Source of the DNA: Gloeobacter violaceus PCC 7421
Lineage (GTDB): Bacteria; Cyanobacteriota; Cyanobacteriia; Gloeobacterales; Gloeobacteraceae
Reading direction: 5' to 3'
Length of the DNA stretch: 64,000 nucleotides
Assembly: GCF_000011385.1 (NCBI RefSeq)
Contig: NC_005125.1
Location: forward strand, 4,154,001 to 4,218,000
Position numbers and translations under genes: made by a program. The notes beneath the pieces are model-generated. The model was not told the DNA's origin and searched no databases. It saw only the letters and a list, made by a program, of their open reading frames with translations. Below, piece by piece: positions 27,078-37,021 of this stretch (position 1 is its first letter; each line of letters opens with the position of its first letter).

Positions 27078-28040
27078 TTAGAGGTGCACCAGCCGGGCCA
27101 CCAGCGACCCGGCGTAGACCAGCGGATGCACCCGCAGCGTGAACAGATGGCCGTCGAGCGGCGCAATCACCTCCGCCTCCTGGCCGCTCAGCGGGTCGAT
27201 CACCTGGCCCACGCGGCTGCCGCGCTTGAGGCGATCGCCCAGGTTCAGCGACGGGCGCGGCAAGAACAGACCGCCCGTCTCGGCGTTGATGTAGACGATG
27301 TTGAACTCGTTTGCCTGCAGCGGCCGGTTGGGGACAGCGACGACCGGTCCGCCGCTCAGCACGCCGACGGCGAGCATCCACTGCAAAATTCCCTGAAAGA
27401 CGCGCTCGCAATGACCCCGGTGGATGCGGCGGCCTGTCCCCAGTTCGATTACCAGGGCCGGGACTCCCCGCTCGAAAAGCGCCTGGGCGACCGTGCCTGC
27501 GATCCAGTTGTGCTGAGAATGGCTCCAGACCACATCGAGGCCGAGGCAATTAGCCCACTCGATGAGGCGCGGCTCGTGGACCACCCGCACCTGGGGCAAT
27601 TCCTCCAGAAAGCTGTTGGAACTATGGATGTCGAAGCAGGCGGTCGAGCGGCCGGCGATGGCAAAGATGGCCGCCGCCAGACGCTCCCACTCGCTGCCGT
27701 CGGGATCGCCGGGAAAGATGCGGTTGAGATCGCTGCCCGCCTCCGGGACGAAGCGCTCCCCCAGACTGCCCGCCAGCGGGTTGGCGCTGGGCAGCAGATT
27801 GACGGCCCCCTCCAGCCGCCAACCCACCGGCAGCCGCTGCAAAAACTGCGACAGCCGGTGGCAGATATAGCCGCCATCCAGCTCGTCGCCGTGCAGGCCC
27901 GTCAGGATCGTCACCTCCTGTTCCGCATGGCGCCAGCGCGGTTCGAAGCGGTGATTGATAAGCCGGATCTGCTGAGCGAAGGGCAGATCCAGCGCAAATA
28001 CCTGTTTGCGTTCAAAAAGCACGGGGGCGGAGGCGACCAT
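27078..28040 (-). CDS. succinylglutamate desuccinylase/aspartoacylase-family protein
   Basis: About 320 residues, a paralogue of the gene just downstream. The zinc motif is intact (TGLHGDELDGGYICHRL), followed by LLPSANPLAGSLGERFVP, GSDLNRIFPGDPDGSEWE, CFDIHSSNSF with the third ligand His, and VIELGTGRR with the likely catalytic Glu. The C-terminus (GHLFTLRVHPLVYAGSLVAR) matches the neighbour. I chose the ATG at 28040 over a GTG at 28061. The two genes are 3 bases apart and clearly form one operon, which suggests a hetero-oligomer or a catalytic/regulatory pair. Confidence 0.87.
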   Translation of the reverse strand: MVASAPVLFERKQVFALDLPFAQQIRLINHRFEPRWRHAEQEVTILTGLHGDELDGGYICHRLSQFLQRLPVGWRLEGAVNLLPSANPLAGSLGERFVPEAGSDLNRIFPGDPDGSEWERLAAAIFAIAGRSTACFDIHSSNSFLEELPQVRVVHEPRLIEWANCLGLDVVWSHSQHNWIAGTVAQALFERGVPALVIELGTGRRIHRGHCERVFQGILQWMLAVGVLSGGPVVAVPNRPLQANEFNIVYINAETGGLFLPRPSLNLGDRLKRGSRVGQVIDPLSGQEAEVIAPLDGHLFTLRVHPLVYAGSLVARLVHL

Positions 28041-28170
28041 GGCACAGCGGCAGGTTTGCACCTTATTCTAGAGCCTCGATTTGCAGGTGCCAGACTGTGC
28101 GGCGGCGACTTGCCCGGGGGGACCGCCCCGGGGGCAACCGGCGCTATCCCCTGGGGCGAAACTCATCGCC

Positions 28171-29529
28171 ATGCACGACGCCCGCCAAGTCCTGCAAAAA
28201 CTCTGGGGCTACGCCGACTTTCGCCCCCAACAGCGGCCCATCGTCGAGGCGGTGGCTGGCGGCCGGGATGTGCTTGCGGTGCTGCCCACCGGCGGCGGCA
28301 AGAGTGTCGCCTTTCAAGTGCCGGCGCTGCTGAGGTCGGGTACGACGCTGGTGGTGACGCCGCTGGTGGCGCTTATGGAAGATCAAGTGGCGCGGTTGCG
28401 CTCGCTCAAGGTGGCCGCCGCCTGCCTGCACGGCGAGCAATCGGCGGCGGTGCGCTCCGAGAGCCTGGCGGGCATCGAGACCGGCCGCTGGGCCTTGTTG
28501 TACCTCTCGCCCGAGACGCTCCTCAGTCCGCCGACCTGGGCCAGGCTGCAAGGGTGCCCGATTGCCCGGATGGTGCTCGATGAAGCCCACTGCCTGACCG
28601 GTTGGGGCAGCAGCTTTCGCCCCGACTACCACCGCCTCGGGGCGGCGCGGCGCGCCCTCGGCCATCCGCCTCTGTGCGCCTTTACCGCCACCGCCGCCCC
28701 CGCCGACCGCGCCCGCATCGAACGCTGGCTGGGCCTGGTGGACCCGGTGCGGCTGGTGATCGCACCCTACCGGCCAAACCTGGCCATCCGGGTGCGCTGG
28801 ATGTACACCACCCGCCAGCGCTGCGGTGCGGTCGGCGCTTTTTTGGCTTCCAGACCCGATACCTCGGGTCTGGTTTACCTGCGCACCCGCGCGGGCACCG
28901 AGAAGCTGGCCTTCGAACTGGCAAAAGCAGGTTACCGGACAACCCATTACCACGCCGGCCTGGGAGCCGCCGCACGCCGCAGTGCCGAGCGCGACTGGCT
29001 TGCGGGCCGTCTGCAGTTTCTGGTGGCCACCAACGCCTTCGGCATGGGGGTGGACGCCCCGCACGTGCGCTGGGTGATCCATGCCCACACCCCGCCCAGC
29101 CTCGAAGAGTACCTGCAGGAAATCGGCCGCGCCGGGCGCGACGGTGAAGCGGCGACGGCCCTGCTGCTTGCGAGCGAACCAACCGGCTGGCTCGATCCGA
29201 CCGACCGGCTGCTGCATCGTCACTTTGCTGCGAATCGCCGCGAGCAGTGGCAGGCCGCCGAAAAAGCCCTCGCCCGCCTGCCCGCAGAAGGCGAGTACCG
29301 CCCCGAATTGGCCCTCAGCCTTGCTTTGCTGCACGAGCGGGGCCGGTTGGTGTGGAAGACACCCTTTGATTACCGCCTGGTCGAGACCCCTCCCACCCGG
29401 CCGCCTGAAATGGGTGCGGGCGTGCAGGATTTTGTGCGCACCTGCCGCTGCCGCTGGCAATTTTTGATGGCGGCCTTCGGCGAAGCCGCGAGTCCGCCCT
29501 GCGGTCGCTGCGACCGCTGCACAGGTTAG
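28171..29529 (+). CDS. recQ: RecQ-type ATP-dependent DNA helicase, short form
   Basis: About 452 residues. RecQ motifs are in order: WGYADFRPQQRPIVEAV (motif 0), VLPTGGGKSVAFQVPAL (Walker A, about residue 43), MVLDEAHCLTGWG (DEAH box, about 137), FTATAAP, FLVATNAFGMGVDAP and EIGRAGRDG. The C-terminus has the zinc-type cysteines TCRCRW and PPCGRCDRCTG. It stops there, so the HRDC domain is absent and the winged-helix part is short, as in minimal RecQ proteins. I chose the ATG at 28171 (MHDARQVLQKLWG); upstream codons do not resemble the family. Confidence 0.9.
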   Translation: MHDARQVLQKLWGYADFRPQQRPIVEAVAGGRDVLAVLPTGGGKSVAFQVPALLRSGTTLVVTPLVALMEDQVARLRSLKVAAACLHGEQSAAVRSESLAGIETGRWALLYLSPETLLSPPTWARLQGCPIARMVLDEAHCLTGWGSSFRPDYHRLGAARRALGHPPLCAFTATAAPADRARIERWLGLVDPVRLVIAPYRPNLAIRVRWMYTTRQRCGAVGAFLASRPDTSGLVYLRTRAGTEKLAFELAKAGYRTTHYHAGLGAAARRSAERDWLAGRLQFLVATNAFGMGVDAPHVRWVIHAHTPPSLEEYLQEIGRAGRDGEAATALLLASEPTGWLDPTDRLLHRHFAANRREQWQAAEKALARLPAEGEYRPELALSLALLHERGRLVWKTPFDYRLVETPPTRPPEMGAGVQDFVRTCRCRWQFLMAAFGEAASPPCGRCDRCTG

Positions 29530-29574
29530 ATGTCGGGGGTGCTTAGACCTGGCACCTGACACCATGTCCACATG

Positions 29575-29964
29575 TCAGGCTTCCAGTTTTGGTCCTGAAT
29601 ACTGCTGTTGCAGCGGACGGATGCGGGTGCCTTCGGGCTTAACGATGGCAAGAGAGCCACGCAATAATGGTCCGCACTCGGCAATCGCTCCGGCAAGCAG
29701 TTCCGCTTGCTCGTCGTCAGTAAATCGGTGATCGGGCAGCCGTGTGAGCAGGACGCCGACTGCCGGTTGCCCATAACGGGTGACCAGTTCGCCCATGTCT
29801 TTGTCCGCACTGATAAGCACAGCGTCCTGACGGTTAGCCAGGGCCAGCACTTCGCCATTGACCAGACCGCGCACACTTTCGAAGATCGAGAAGACCTCGT
29901 GCCCGTCTCGACGAAGACGCTCGATGATCTCCCGTTTCACGTTCTCGTCAGCGACAAAGCGCAC
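29575..29964 (-). CDS. DUF5615 PIN-like toxin (VapC45 type)
   Basis: About 129 residues: RFVADENVKREIIERLRRDG, then HEVFSIFESVRGL, QDAVLISADKDMGELVTRYG and VGVLLTRLPDH. The acidic residues (ADEN, ADKD) are the nuclease site of PIN-like domains, which cut RNA. The likely start is the GTG at 29964; the frame is open further upstream (to 30024) but that region overlaps the antitoxin. It lies directly after the DUF433 antitoxin, as in other VapBC45-like pairs. Confidence 0.8.
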   Translation of the reverse strand: MRFVADENVKREIIERLRRDGHEVFSIFESVRGLVNGEVLALANRQDAVLISADKDMGELVTRYGQPAVGVLLTRLPDHRFTDDEQAELLAGAIAECGPLLRGSLAIVKPEGTRIRPLQQQYSGPKLEA

Positions 29965-30262
29965 GGTATTGGGCGAGCAGACCCGCAAGGGGATGCATTG
30001 CAGGTAACCCTTCTGCGAAGGCAATTGCCGCTTCGAGCCCCTCGGGATAAAGCGTCGGGTAGCTGCGCATCAGCTGTTCCGGCGTGCGGCCGCCAGCGAG
30101 CCCTTCCAAGAGCAATTCGACACTAAGGCGGGTACCGAAAACCGTAGGTTTGCCGAAAAGCAGTTTCGGATCCTGAACGATCAACTCGGCCGTCGGCGGA
30201 TGGGTCGCAAGTTTAGCTGACACTTCTTCTCGAAGCATGCCGATCACGGTTTGCATGGACAT
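29948..30262 (-). CDS. DUF433 antitoxin (VapB45 type)
   Basis: About 104 residues with a DUF433 winged-helix domain: IVQDPKLLFGKPTVFGTRLS, then VELLLEGLAGGRTPEQLMRS and YPTLYPEGLEAAIAFA. It should neutralise the PIN-like protein encoded next and repress the operon. The stop overlaps the toxin start by about 17 bases. The start could be one of three nearby Met codons (30274, 30262, 30256). Confidence 0.82.
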   Translation of the reverse strand: MSMQTVIGMLREEVSAKLATHPPTAELIVQDPKLLFGKPTVFGTRLSVELLLEGLAGGRTPEQLMRSYPTLYPEGLEAAIAFAEGLPAMHPLAGLLAQYRALCR

Positions 30263-30334
30263 CGCCGGTACCAAACTTTCTCAACGGCGCGTCCACATGC
30301 TATTCGTTTTCGCTTTGGGATGACAATGCCGAAA

Positions 30335-32029
<1,695 letters not shown>

Positions 32030-32162
32030 TCATCGTACCGGTCGGCTCGGCCGGCTCCTGTCGTTAACCTTACACCGATTTGAGGACACCGCTGCCGGCG
32101 GCCCATGAGACCGACACTGGACCTGCTTGCCGAAGAGTGGTAGTGATCGGCCAAAATAGCTC

Positions 32163-32413
32163 GCAATCACGGCGCTGGGCCTGCACTACCCGGGAGCGGG
32201 GGAGCATCTGCATGTGCTGCTCAACGCCTACTGGGAGGCACTCGACTTCGAATTGCCACCCCCCCGCCGGGGCTCATCTGGCACCGCATCGTCGATACGG
32301 CCCGACCTGCTCCGGAGGATATCGCCGGGCGCCCCGACGCCCCCCCGGTGCTCGCGGGTGCCTACCGGGGCGGGGCGCGCTCGACGGTCGTGCTATTGGC
32401 GCTGAGCGCTTAG
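32163..32413 (+). pseudogene. glycogen debranching enzyme (GlgX type) C-terminal remnant
   Basis: Codons from 32163 read AITALGLHYPGAGEHLHVLL then NAYWEALDFELP. After a run of seven C (32259-32265) the match moves to the next frame: PPGLIWHRIVDTARPAPEDI then LAGAYRGGARSTVVLLALSA-stop at 32413. NAYWE..FELP and the final SxVVL are the conserved end of GlgX/isoamylase-type debranching enzymes. One C missing from the homopolymer would explain the shift. A stop (TAG, 32157) precedes it in frame, and the catalytic domain is absent. Confidence 0.7.
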
Positions 32414-32964
32414 TTGTCGTCGATGCGGATGTGCCCATAACCCAGGAACTGGCCGTGGGCCTTTTCACCCGGCGGGAAGGCCGTGATTCCGAATAGCTGC
32501 GTGCCGCCGATGCGCGAAGCCAGATAGATGGGCAGGCCGACCACCACCGTGTTGCCGGGCTCGACCGGCTCGGCGAGGCGCACCGAGACGCTCGGCTGAA
32601 AGCGATCGCCGGTGATCACGACTTTGTCGAGGGCGTAGCGCCGCTCGGAGCCTTCGGCGTTGACCACCTCGGTGCGCCCCAGATCGGGGTAGTACTCGGG
32701 GCCAAGGTCGCCCAGATCGACGTCGACGCGCTGCAACGGTTCACCGGCGTTGGCGGGCACGGCGATCGTGAAGTACAGGTTCGAGCGAAAATTAATCATG
32801 CGGTTGTAAGCGGTCGTGTTGACCAGCCGCGGCACACTCGTAAAGTAGACGGTACCGTCACCGACTTTGACGGCCCGGCCCGGCTGGGCCGCCAAAAGCA
32901 AACCCGCCAGGACCGCCAGGGCACCCGCACCCCAGTAGCCGTGCGACAACTTCAGAATCGACAT
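32410..32964 (-). CDS. DUF2808 family secreted protein
   Basis: A 184-residue protein with a signal peptide (YWGAGALAVLAGLLLAAQPG) followed by a cyanobacterial DUF2808 domain: FTSVPRLVNTTAYNRMINFR, YFTIAVPANAGEPLQRVDVD, then GNTVVVGLPIYL. The function of the family is unknown; it is exported. A GGAGG site precedes the ATG. Its stop overlaps the end of the convergent glgX remnant. Confidence 0.87.
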   Translation of the reverse strand: MSILKLSHGYWGAGALAVLAGLLLAAQPGRAVKVGDGTVYFTSVPRLVNTTAYNRMINFRSNLYFTIAVPANAGEPLQRVDVDLGDLGPEYYPDLGRTEVVNAEGSERRYALDKVVITGDRFQPSVSVRLAEPVEPGNTVVVGLPIYLASRIGGTQLFGITAFPPGEKAHGQFLGYGHIRIDDN

Positions 32965-33125
32965 CGTGACCTCCTAAGACATGGCGATCTTGATCCCGCC
33001 ACCGGGGCGGGATCGCCGGGGGATCGCCTCGCTGAACCCGCGCCGGCTTCCCTGGCTTTCCTTCCAGTGTTGAAAACCTCGCTGAGCCCGATATAAGAAA
33101 GACATGAGAAGGGATTCATCAACGC

Positions 33126-33527
33126 ATGCGGTTCGAAAACGTCCTTGGGCTTCTGGCGTGGGTAGCGGCCTTTGCGGCCCAGCCGACCCACGCCCAGTCC
33201 CCGCCGAGTGCGGCGGCCTGTCGGCAAACGGGCCTTGCAACGCTGCGGGTGGTCAATGAGATGGCGGCGGCGGCTTTTGTGGAAGTCGAAAATGTCGGCC
33301 GCTTGGCAGGCATCCTGCGCCAGGAGATCGATCCGGGTCAGGCGCTGACCGCCGTCGGCTGCACCAGCGACCAGTTTGTGATCCGCGTCTACACCGCCCG
33401 GCAGTGCGGCCGTGCCTTTGTGGCCCAGTCCGAAGCTTTGCGCGTCGAGGGCGAGAAGACCGTCACCCTCTACCCGAGCGGTTTGTTTGATCCCGGTTGT
33501 GCCCTGCTCTTGGCTGAAAAGACCTGA
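33126..33527 (+). CDS. secreted cysteine-containing hypothetical protein
   Basis: A 133-residue protein with a signal peptide (LGLLAWVAAFAAQPTHA). The mature part has four Cys (AACRQTG, VGCTSDQ, RQCGRAF, DPGCALL), likely forming two disulfides, and a beta-rich look (TLRVVNEMAAAAFVEVENVG). No family recognised. It is followed by the start region of the histidine kinase and might share its transcript. Confidence 0.7.
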   Translation: MRFENVLGLLAWVAAFAAQPTHAQSPPSAAACRQTGLATLRVVNEMAAAAFVEVENVGRLAGILRQEIDPGQALTAVGCTSDQFVIRVYTARQCGRAFVAQSEALRVEGEKTVTLYPSGLFDPGCALLLAEKT

Positions 33528-33596
33528 GCAGTGCTTGTGGGTAGGGTACCGGGGTCGCTAGATTATGGTAGACAAAGCTACCCAGCGTCGAACTGT

Positions 33597-35498
33597 ATGT
33601 TTGTCAGACAGGATCCGGTTGCCGATACGCCCTTGCGACTGGTGCTCGACGCTGCCCCCGCGCCCATTTTCAGCGTCGATCGCCGCGGGCGGTGCACCTA
33701 TATCAACCGGGCGGCGGCTGAGCTGTTCGGCTACCCCCCCCATCTGCTGGCGGGCCAATTTATCGCCCGGCTCATCCTGGGGGTGAGCGATTGGCGCGAA
33801 TGCCCGTTCTGCCCGCCGCCTGGACTGCAGGAGCCACCGGCCGTCGCCCGGTTTATCCGCGGCGACGGCAGCACCTTTGCCGCCCGCTACACCCGCGCGC
33901 CGCTCGTCGATGGCGATTGGGCCAGGGGCACCGTCGTCACCCTCGAAGTGCTCCCCGAGGCTGCCGCTCCGCAGGCCCGCCTCGATCGCTTCTTCGCGCA
34001 GTCGCCTTTGAGCATGGTGCTCTACGCCCTCGACGGCCGGGTGCTGAGTGTGAACGACGCCTTCAGGCGCATGTGGGGTTTCGATCGCATCGACGGCGAC
34101 TACTCGGTGCTGCGCGATCCGCAGCTCATCCAGCTTGGCGTCATGCCCTACGTCGAGCGGGCCTTTGCCGGCGAATCGACGCTGATGCCGCCCATCTGTT
34201 ACAACGCCGCCGCGTTGCATCCGGCGGGCCAGGAGCACTGGGCGCAGGCATTTTTGTATCCGATCAAAGATGCCGACGGCACCGTGCGGGAGGTGGCCCT
34301 CATCCACCAGGACGTCAGCGACCTCAAGCGCGCCGAGTTGCTGGCCCGCGGCCAGATCGAGGCTCTGGTCGATACTTTGGGGGCGCTGGCGGCGGAGCCG
34401 ATGCTCGATAGCTTTCTAGGCCAGGTGCTCACCACCATCGCCACCCAGTTGGGGGTGCCCCTGGCGGAATTCTGGCTCACGGATTTCGAGGACGACCTGT
34501 CGGTGATGCACATGACGTCCTGGCACGGCCGCATTTTGATGGGAGCCGATCAGCCCGATCATCCCGGCGCCTGCGGCAAACCGCTGAGCGAGGCGCGCGA
34601 CTGCGAAGTCTACCAGCAGGTCTACCTGCACCGGCGCTGCCTGGTGCTCGAGGACGTTCCCAACAACCCGGTCAGTGTGCCGTTTCGGGAGTGGGCGGCG
34701 GCGCGCGGCGGCATCCAGACCATGTTGATTGTGCCGCTGGTGTTGGCGGACCGGGTAATCGGCTCCTTCAGCGTCTGCAGCACCGAGAAACGGGTATTTT
34801 TAAGCCAGGAGATCGAGCTGGCCCAGGCCCTTGCCCACCAGGCCACCCTGGCGGTGCAATTGACGCGATTGGCCGAGCAAGGCCGCCGATCGGCGGTGCT
34901 CGAAGAGCGCAACCGCATGGCCCGCGAACTGCACGACACACTCATGCAGGGACTGGCGGGCATCGTCGTCCAACTGCAGGCGGCCACCGACGCAGGTGTC
35001 GCCGATCCGCTCGACGGGCGCGATCACATCGATCGCGCCCGCACCCTGGCGCGCCGGAGCCTGGCGGAGGCGCGCCGCTCCGTGCGCGCCCTGCGGCCCC
35101 AACTGCTCGAACAGGGCGATCTGGGTCAGGCCCTGGCTGACCTGCTGCAGCAAAGCATCTACGACAACCACACCGAGGCCCGCTGCGAGGTGCGCGGCAC
35201 CCCCTTCGCCCTCCCGGCGGAGGCCGAAAACCAGCTGTTGCGCATTGCCGGGGAGGCCCTCTCCAACGCCCTGCGCCACGCCCGGGCAAATCGCGTGCAC
35301 GTCGAACTCGATTACGAGCGTCCCCAGGTGCGTCTGGTGGTGGCCGACGACGGTCGGGGGTTCGACCCCGATCGCGTCGGTACCGATCGCTTCGGTCTGG
35401 TCGGCATGCGCGAGCGCGCCGAGCGGATCGGCGCCGACCTGCGGCTTGAAAGTGTCCCCGGGCAGGGTACTCGGGTGGCGGTCACTTTGGTAAGTTGA
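33597..35498 (+). CDS. PAS-GAF hybrid sensor histidine kinase, NarX/DegS type
   Basis: About 633 residues with no membrane segments, so probably cytosolic. A first PAS domain (APAPIFSVDRRGRCTYINRA) is followed by a second (FAQSPLSMVLYALDGRVLSV), a GAF domain (GGIQTMLIVPLVLADRVIGS) and a HisKA_3-type dimerisation region with the phospho-His at about residue 446 (MARELHDTLMQGLAGIVVQL). The HATPase domain has GEALSNALRHA (N box), VVADDGRGFD and FGLVGMRERAERIGA (G boxes). No response regulator lies next to it. I chose the ATG at 33597; the frame extends upstream to 33531. Confidence 0.9.
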   Translation: MFVRQDPVADTPLRLVLDAAPAPIFSVDRRGRCTYINRAAAELFGYPPHLLAGQFIARLILGVSDWRECPFCPPPGLQEPPAVARFIRGDGSTFAARYTRAPLVDGDWARGTVVTLEVLPEAAAPQARLDRFFAQSPLSMVLYALDGRVLSVNDAFRRMWGFDRIDGDYSVLRDPQLIQLGVMPYVERAFAGESTLMPPICYNAAALHPAGQEHWAQAFLYPIKDADGTVREVALIHQDVSDLKRAELLARGQIEALVDTLGALAAEPMLDSFLGQVLTTIATQLGVPLAEFWLTDFEDDLSVMHMTSWHGRILMGADQPDHPGACGKPLSEARDCEVYQQVYLHRRCLVLEDVPNNPVSVPFREWAAARGGIQTMLIVPLVLADRVIGSFSVCSTEKRVFLSQEIELAQALAHQATLAVQLTRLAEQGRRSAVLEERNRMARELHDTLMQGLAGIVVQLQAATDAGVADPLDGRDHIDRARTLARRSLAEARRSVRALRPQLLEQGDLGQALADLLQQSIYDNHTEARCEVRGTPFALPAEAENQLLRIAGEALSNALRHARANRVHVELDYERPQVRLVVADDGRGFDPDRVGTDRFGLVGMRERAERIGADLRLESVPGQGTRVAVTLVS

Positions 35499-35770
35499 TC
35501 GAAGCTGCACAGCTGCGACGATGGGCTTGGCGGGCCTGTATCTATTGAAAGGCATAGGCTGCCGCTGACCAATTGGCCGGGGGCAAGTTCAACGCTCGCC
35601 CAATGGTGAGCGTCTGTCCGTTGTCGTTAGGCTATAGTGCATGGGTCGGAGGCTTACCTGTCGAGATGGCGCCAGTATTTCCGGGGAGCCTGTTTTTATC
35701 GAAAACTTAGAAGATGTAGCAGCAAAGTCCAATCAAGTCGGGTGCTGGAGCACCCAATAGGGGAGGCAGG
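35499..35770. other. intergenic region with two small inverted repeats
   Basis: Two short inverted repeats stand out: 35592-35613 (9-base arms with one mismatch, 4-base loop) soon after the kinase gene and 35740-35755 (perfect 7-base arms, 2-base loop) just before the RND adaptor start. The first may act as a terminator without a T-run; the second may be an operator or attenuator of the pump operon. No gene is visible. Confidence 0.4.
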
Positions 35771-36991
35771 GTGAAGCACACAGGTCTGCAGTTTGCAACG
35801 GGTGTATTGCTGATAGCAACACTCGGCGGTTGCGGCGGCGGCGGCGAGAGCCAGGCCCAGCAGGGACCGCCCCCCCAGGGTGTGCCTGTGCAGGTGGCGA
35901 CGGTGAACTCCGCCACAGTCGTCGATTCGACCAATTATGTCGCCACGCTCATCTCGCGTCGGTCGGTCACGATGCAGCCGCGGGTGGCCGGGCAGGTGAC
36001 CAATATCTATGTGCGCGCCGGTGCGGCGGTGGCCGCCGGCACGCCGCTCGTCCAGATCGACGCGCGCGAGCAGCAGGCCAACGTCTCCAGCTTTGAGGCG
36101 GCCCAGCGCTCCGCCCGCGCCGAGCTCGACAGCGCCGAGCAGACGCTCAGGTCCAACCAGGCCGATCGCCAGTCGCGCCTTTCAAATCTGCGCTTTCAAA
36201 AAAGGCAGTTCGACAGCTACACCCAGTTGGGCACCGAAGGCGCTGTCAGCCAGATCACGGTCGATCAATACCGGGACAGCTACGAGACGGCCAAAGCGAA
36301 CGTCGATGCCATCGATTCGCAAATCAAAGCCCAGCAGGCCCAAGTTGCCCGCGCCAGAAGCGGCCTCAAGCAGGCCGAAGCGAGTCTGCGCCAACAGCAG
36401 GTGCAGGCGCAGTTCTACGCCATCCAGGCCCCCTTTGCCGGCGCTGTGGGCGATATCCCGGTCAAAGTGGGCGATTATGTCGGGACGGACACCCGGCTTT
36501 TGACGGTGACCGAGAACCGGCCCCTGGAGGTGAACGTCGCCATTCCCCAGGAGCGGGCGGTGCAGTTGCGCAAGGGAATGAGCATCGAATTGCTCGATAA
36601 CCAGGGCAAAGTCGTGGGCAACGGCCGTATCTTTTTTATCGCCCCCAACATCGACACCGGCAACCAGGCGGTACTGGTCAAGGCACTCTACGACAACCCC
36701 CAGGGCCAGTTGCGCGCCGATCAGACCGTGCAGTCGCGGGTGATCTGGAACAAGCAGCCCGGGGTATTGGTGCCGGCCACCGCCATTTCGCGGGTGGCGG
36801 GCCAGAACTTCGTCTTTGTCGCCCAGGCGCCGGAGGCGGGCAAGCTGGTGGCCCGCCAGCGTCCCGTCGTCCTTGGCGACATCCAGGGCAACGACTACCA
36901 GGTCAAATCGGGCCTCAAAGCCAACGAACGCATTGTCGTATCCGGAACGTTGAAGCTGACCGACGGCGCCCCCATCGTCGCCCAGCCCTGA
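35771..36991 (+). CDS. RND efflux periplasmic adaptor, lipoprotein
   Basis: A 406-residue membrane-fusion protein joining the inner-membrane RND pump to an outer-membrane channel. The signal peptide ends in a lipobox (LLIATLGGC), so it is anchored by lipid. The lipoyl half motif VTMQPRVAGQVTNIYVRAGA and its partner FYAIQAPFAGAVGDIPVKVG flank a helical hairpin (FEAAQRSARAELDSAEQTLR and after). The barrel part includes VNVAIPQERAVQLRKGMSIE. It starts with GTG and lies 30 bases before the pump gene. Confidence 0.93.
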   Translation: MKHTGLQFATGVLLIATLGGCGGGGESQAQQGPPPQGVPVQVATVNSATVVDSTNYVATLISRRSVTMQPRVAGQVTNIYVRAGAAVAAGTPLVQIDAREQQANVSSFEAAQRSARAELDSAEQTLRSNQADRQSRLSNLRFQKRQFDSYTQLGTEGAVSQITVDQYRDSYETAKANVDAIDSQIKAQQAQVARARSGLKQAEASLRQQQVQAQFYAIQAPFAGAVGDIPVKVGDYVGTDTRLLTVTENRPLEVNVAIPQERAVQLRKGMSIELLDNQGKVVGNGRIFFIAPNIDTGNQAVLVKALYDNPQGQLRADQTVQSRVIWNKQPGVLVPATAISRVAGQNFVFVAQAPEAGKLVARQRPVVLGDIQGNDYQVKSGLKANERIVVSGTLKLTDGAPIVAQP

Positions 36992-37021
36992 TCCCACGAA
37001 CCCGTCGCCAAGGAGCCAGGT

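Noticed and set aside
26103-28583. An 826-codon open frame on the plus strand across the two aspartoacylase genes
   Set aside because: Its translation is rich in Gln, Arg, His and Gly with no motifs and lies opposite two well-conserved genes. It is an antisense shadow of GC-rich coding sequence.
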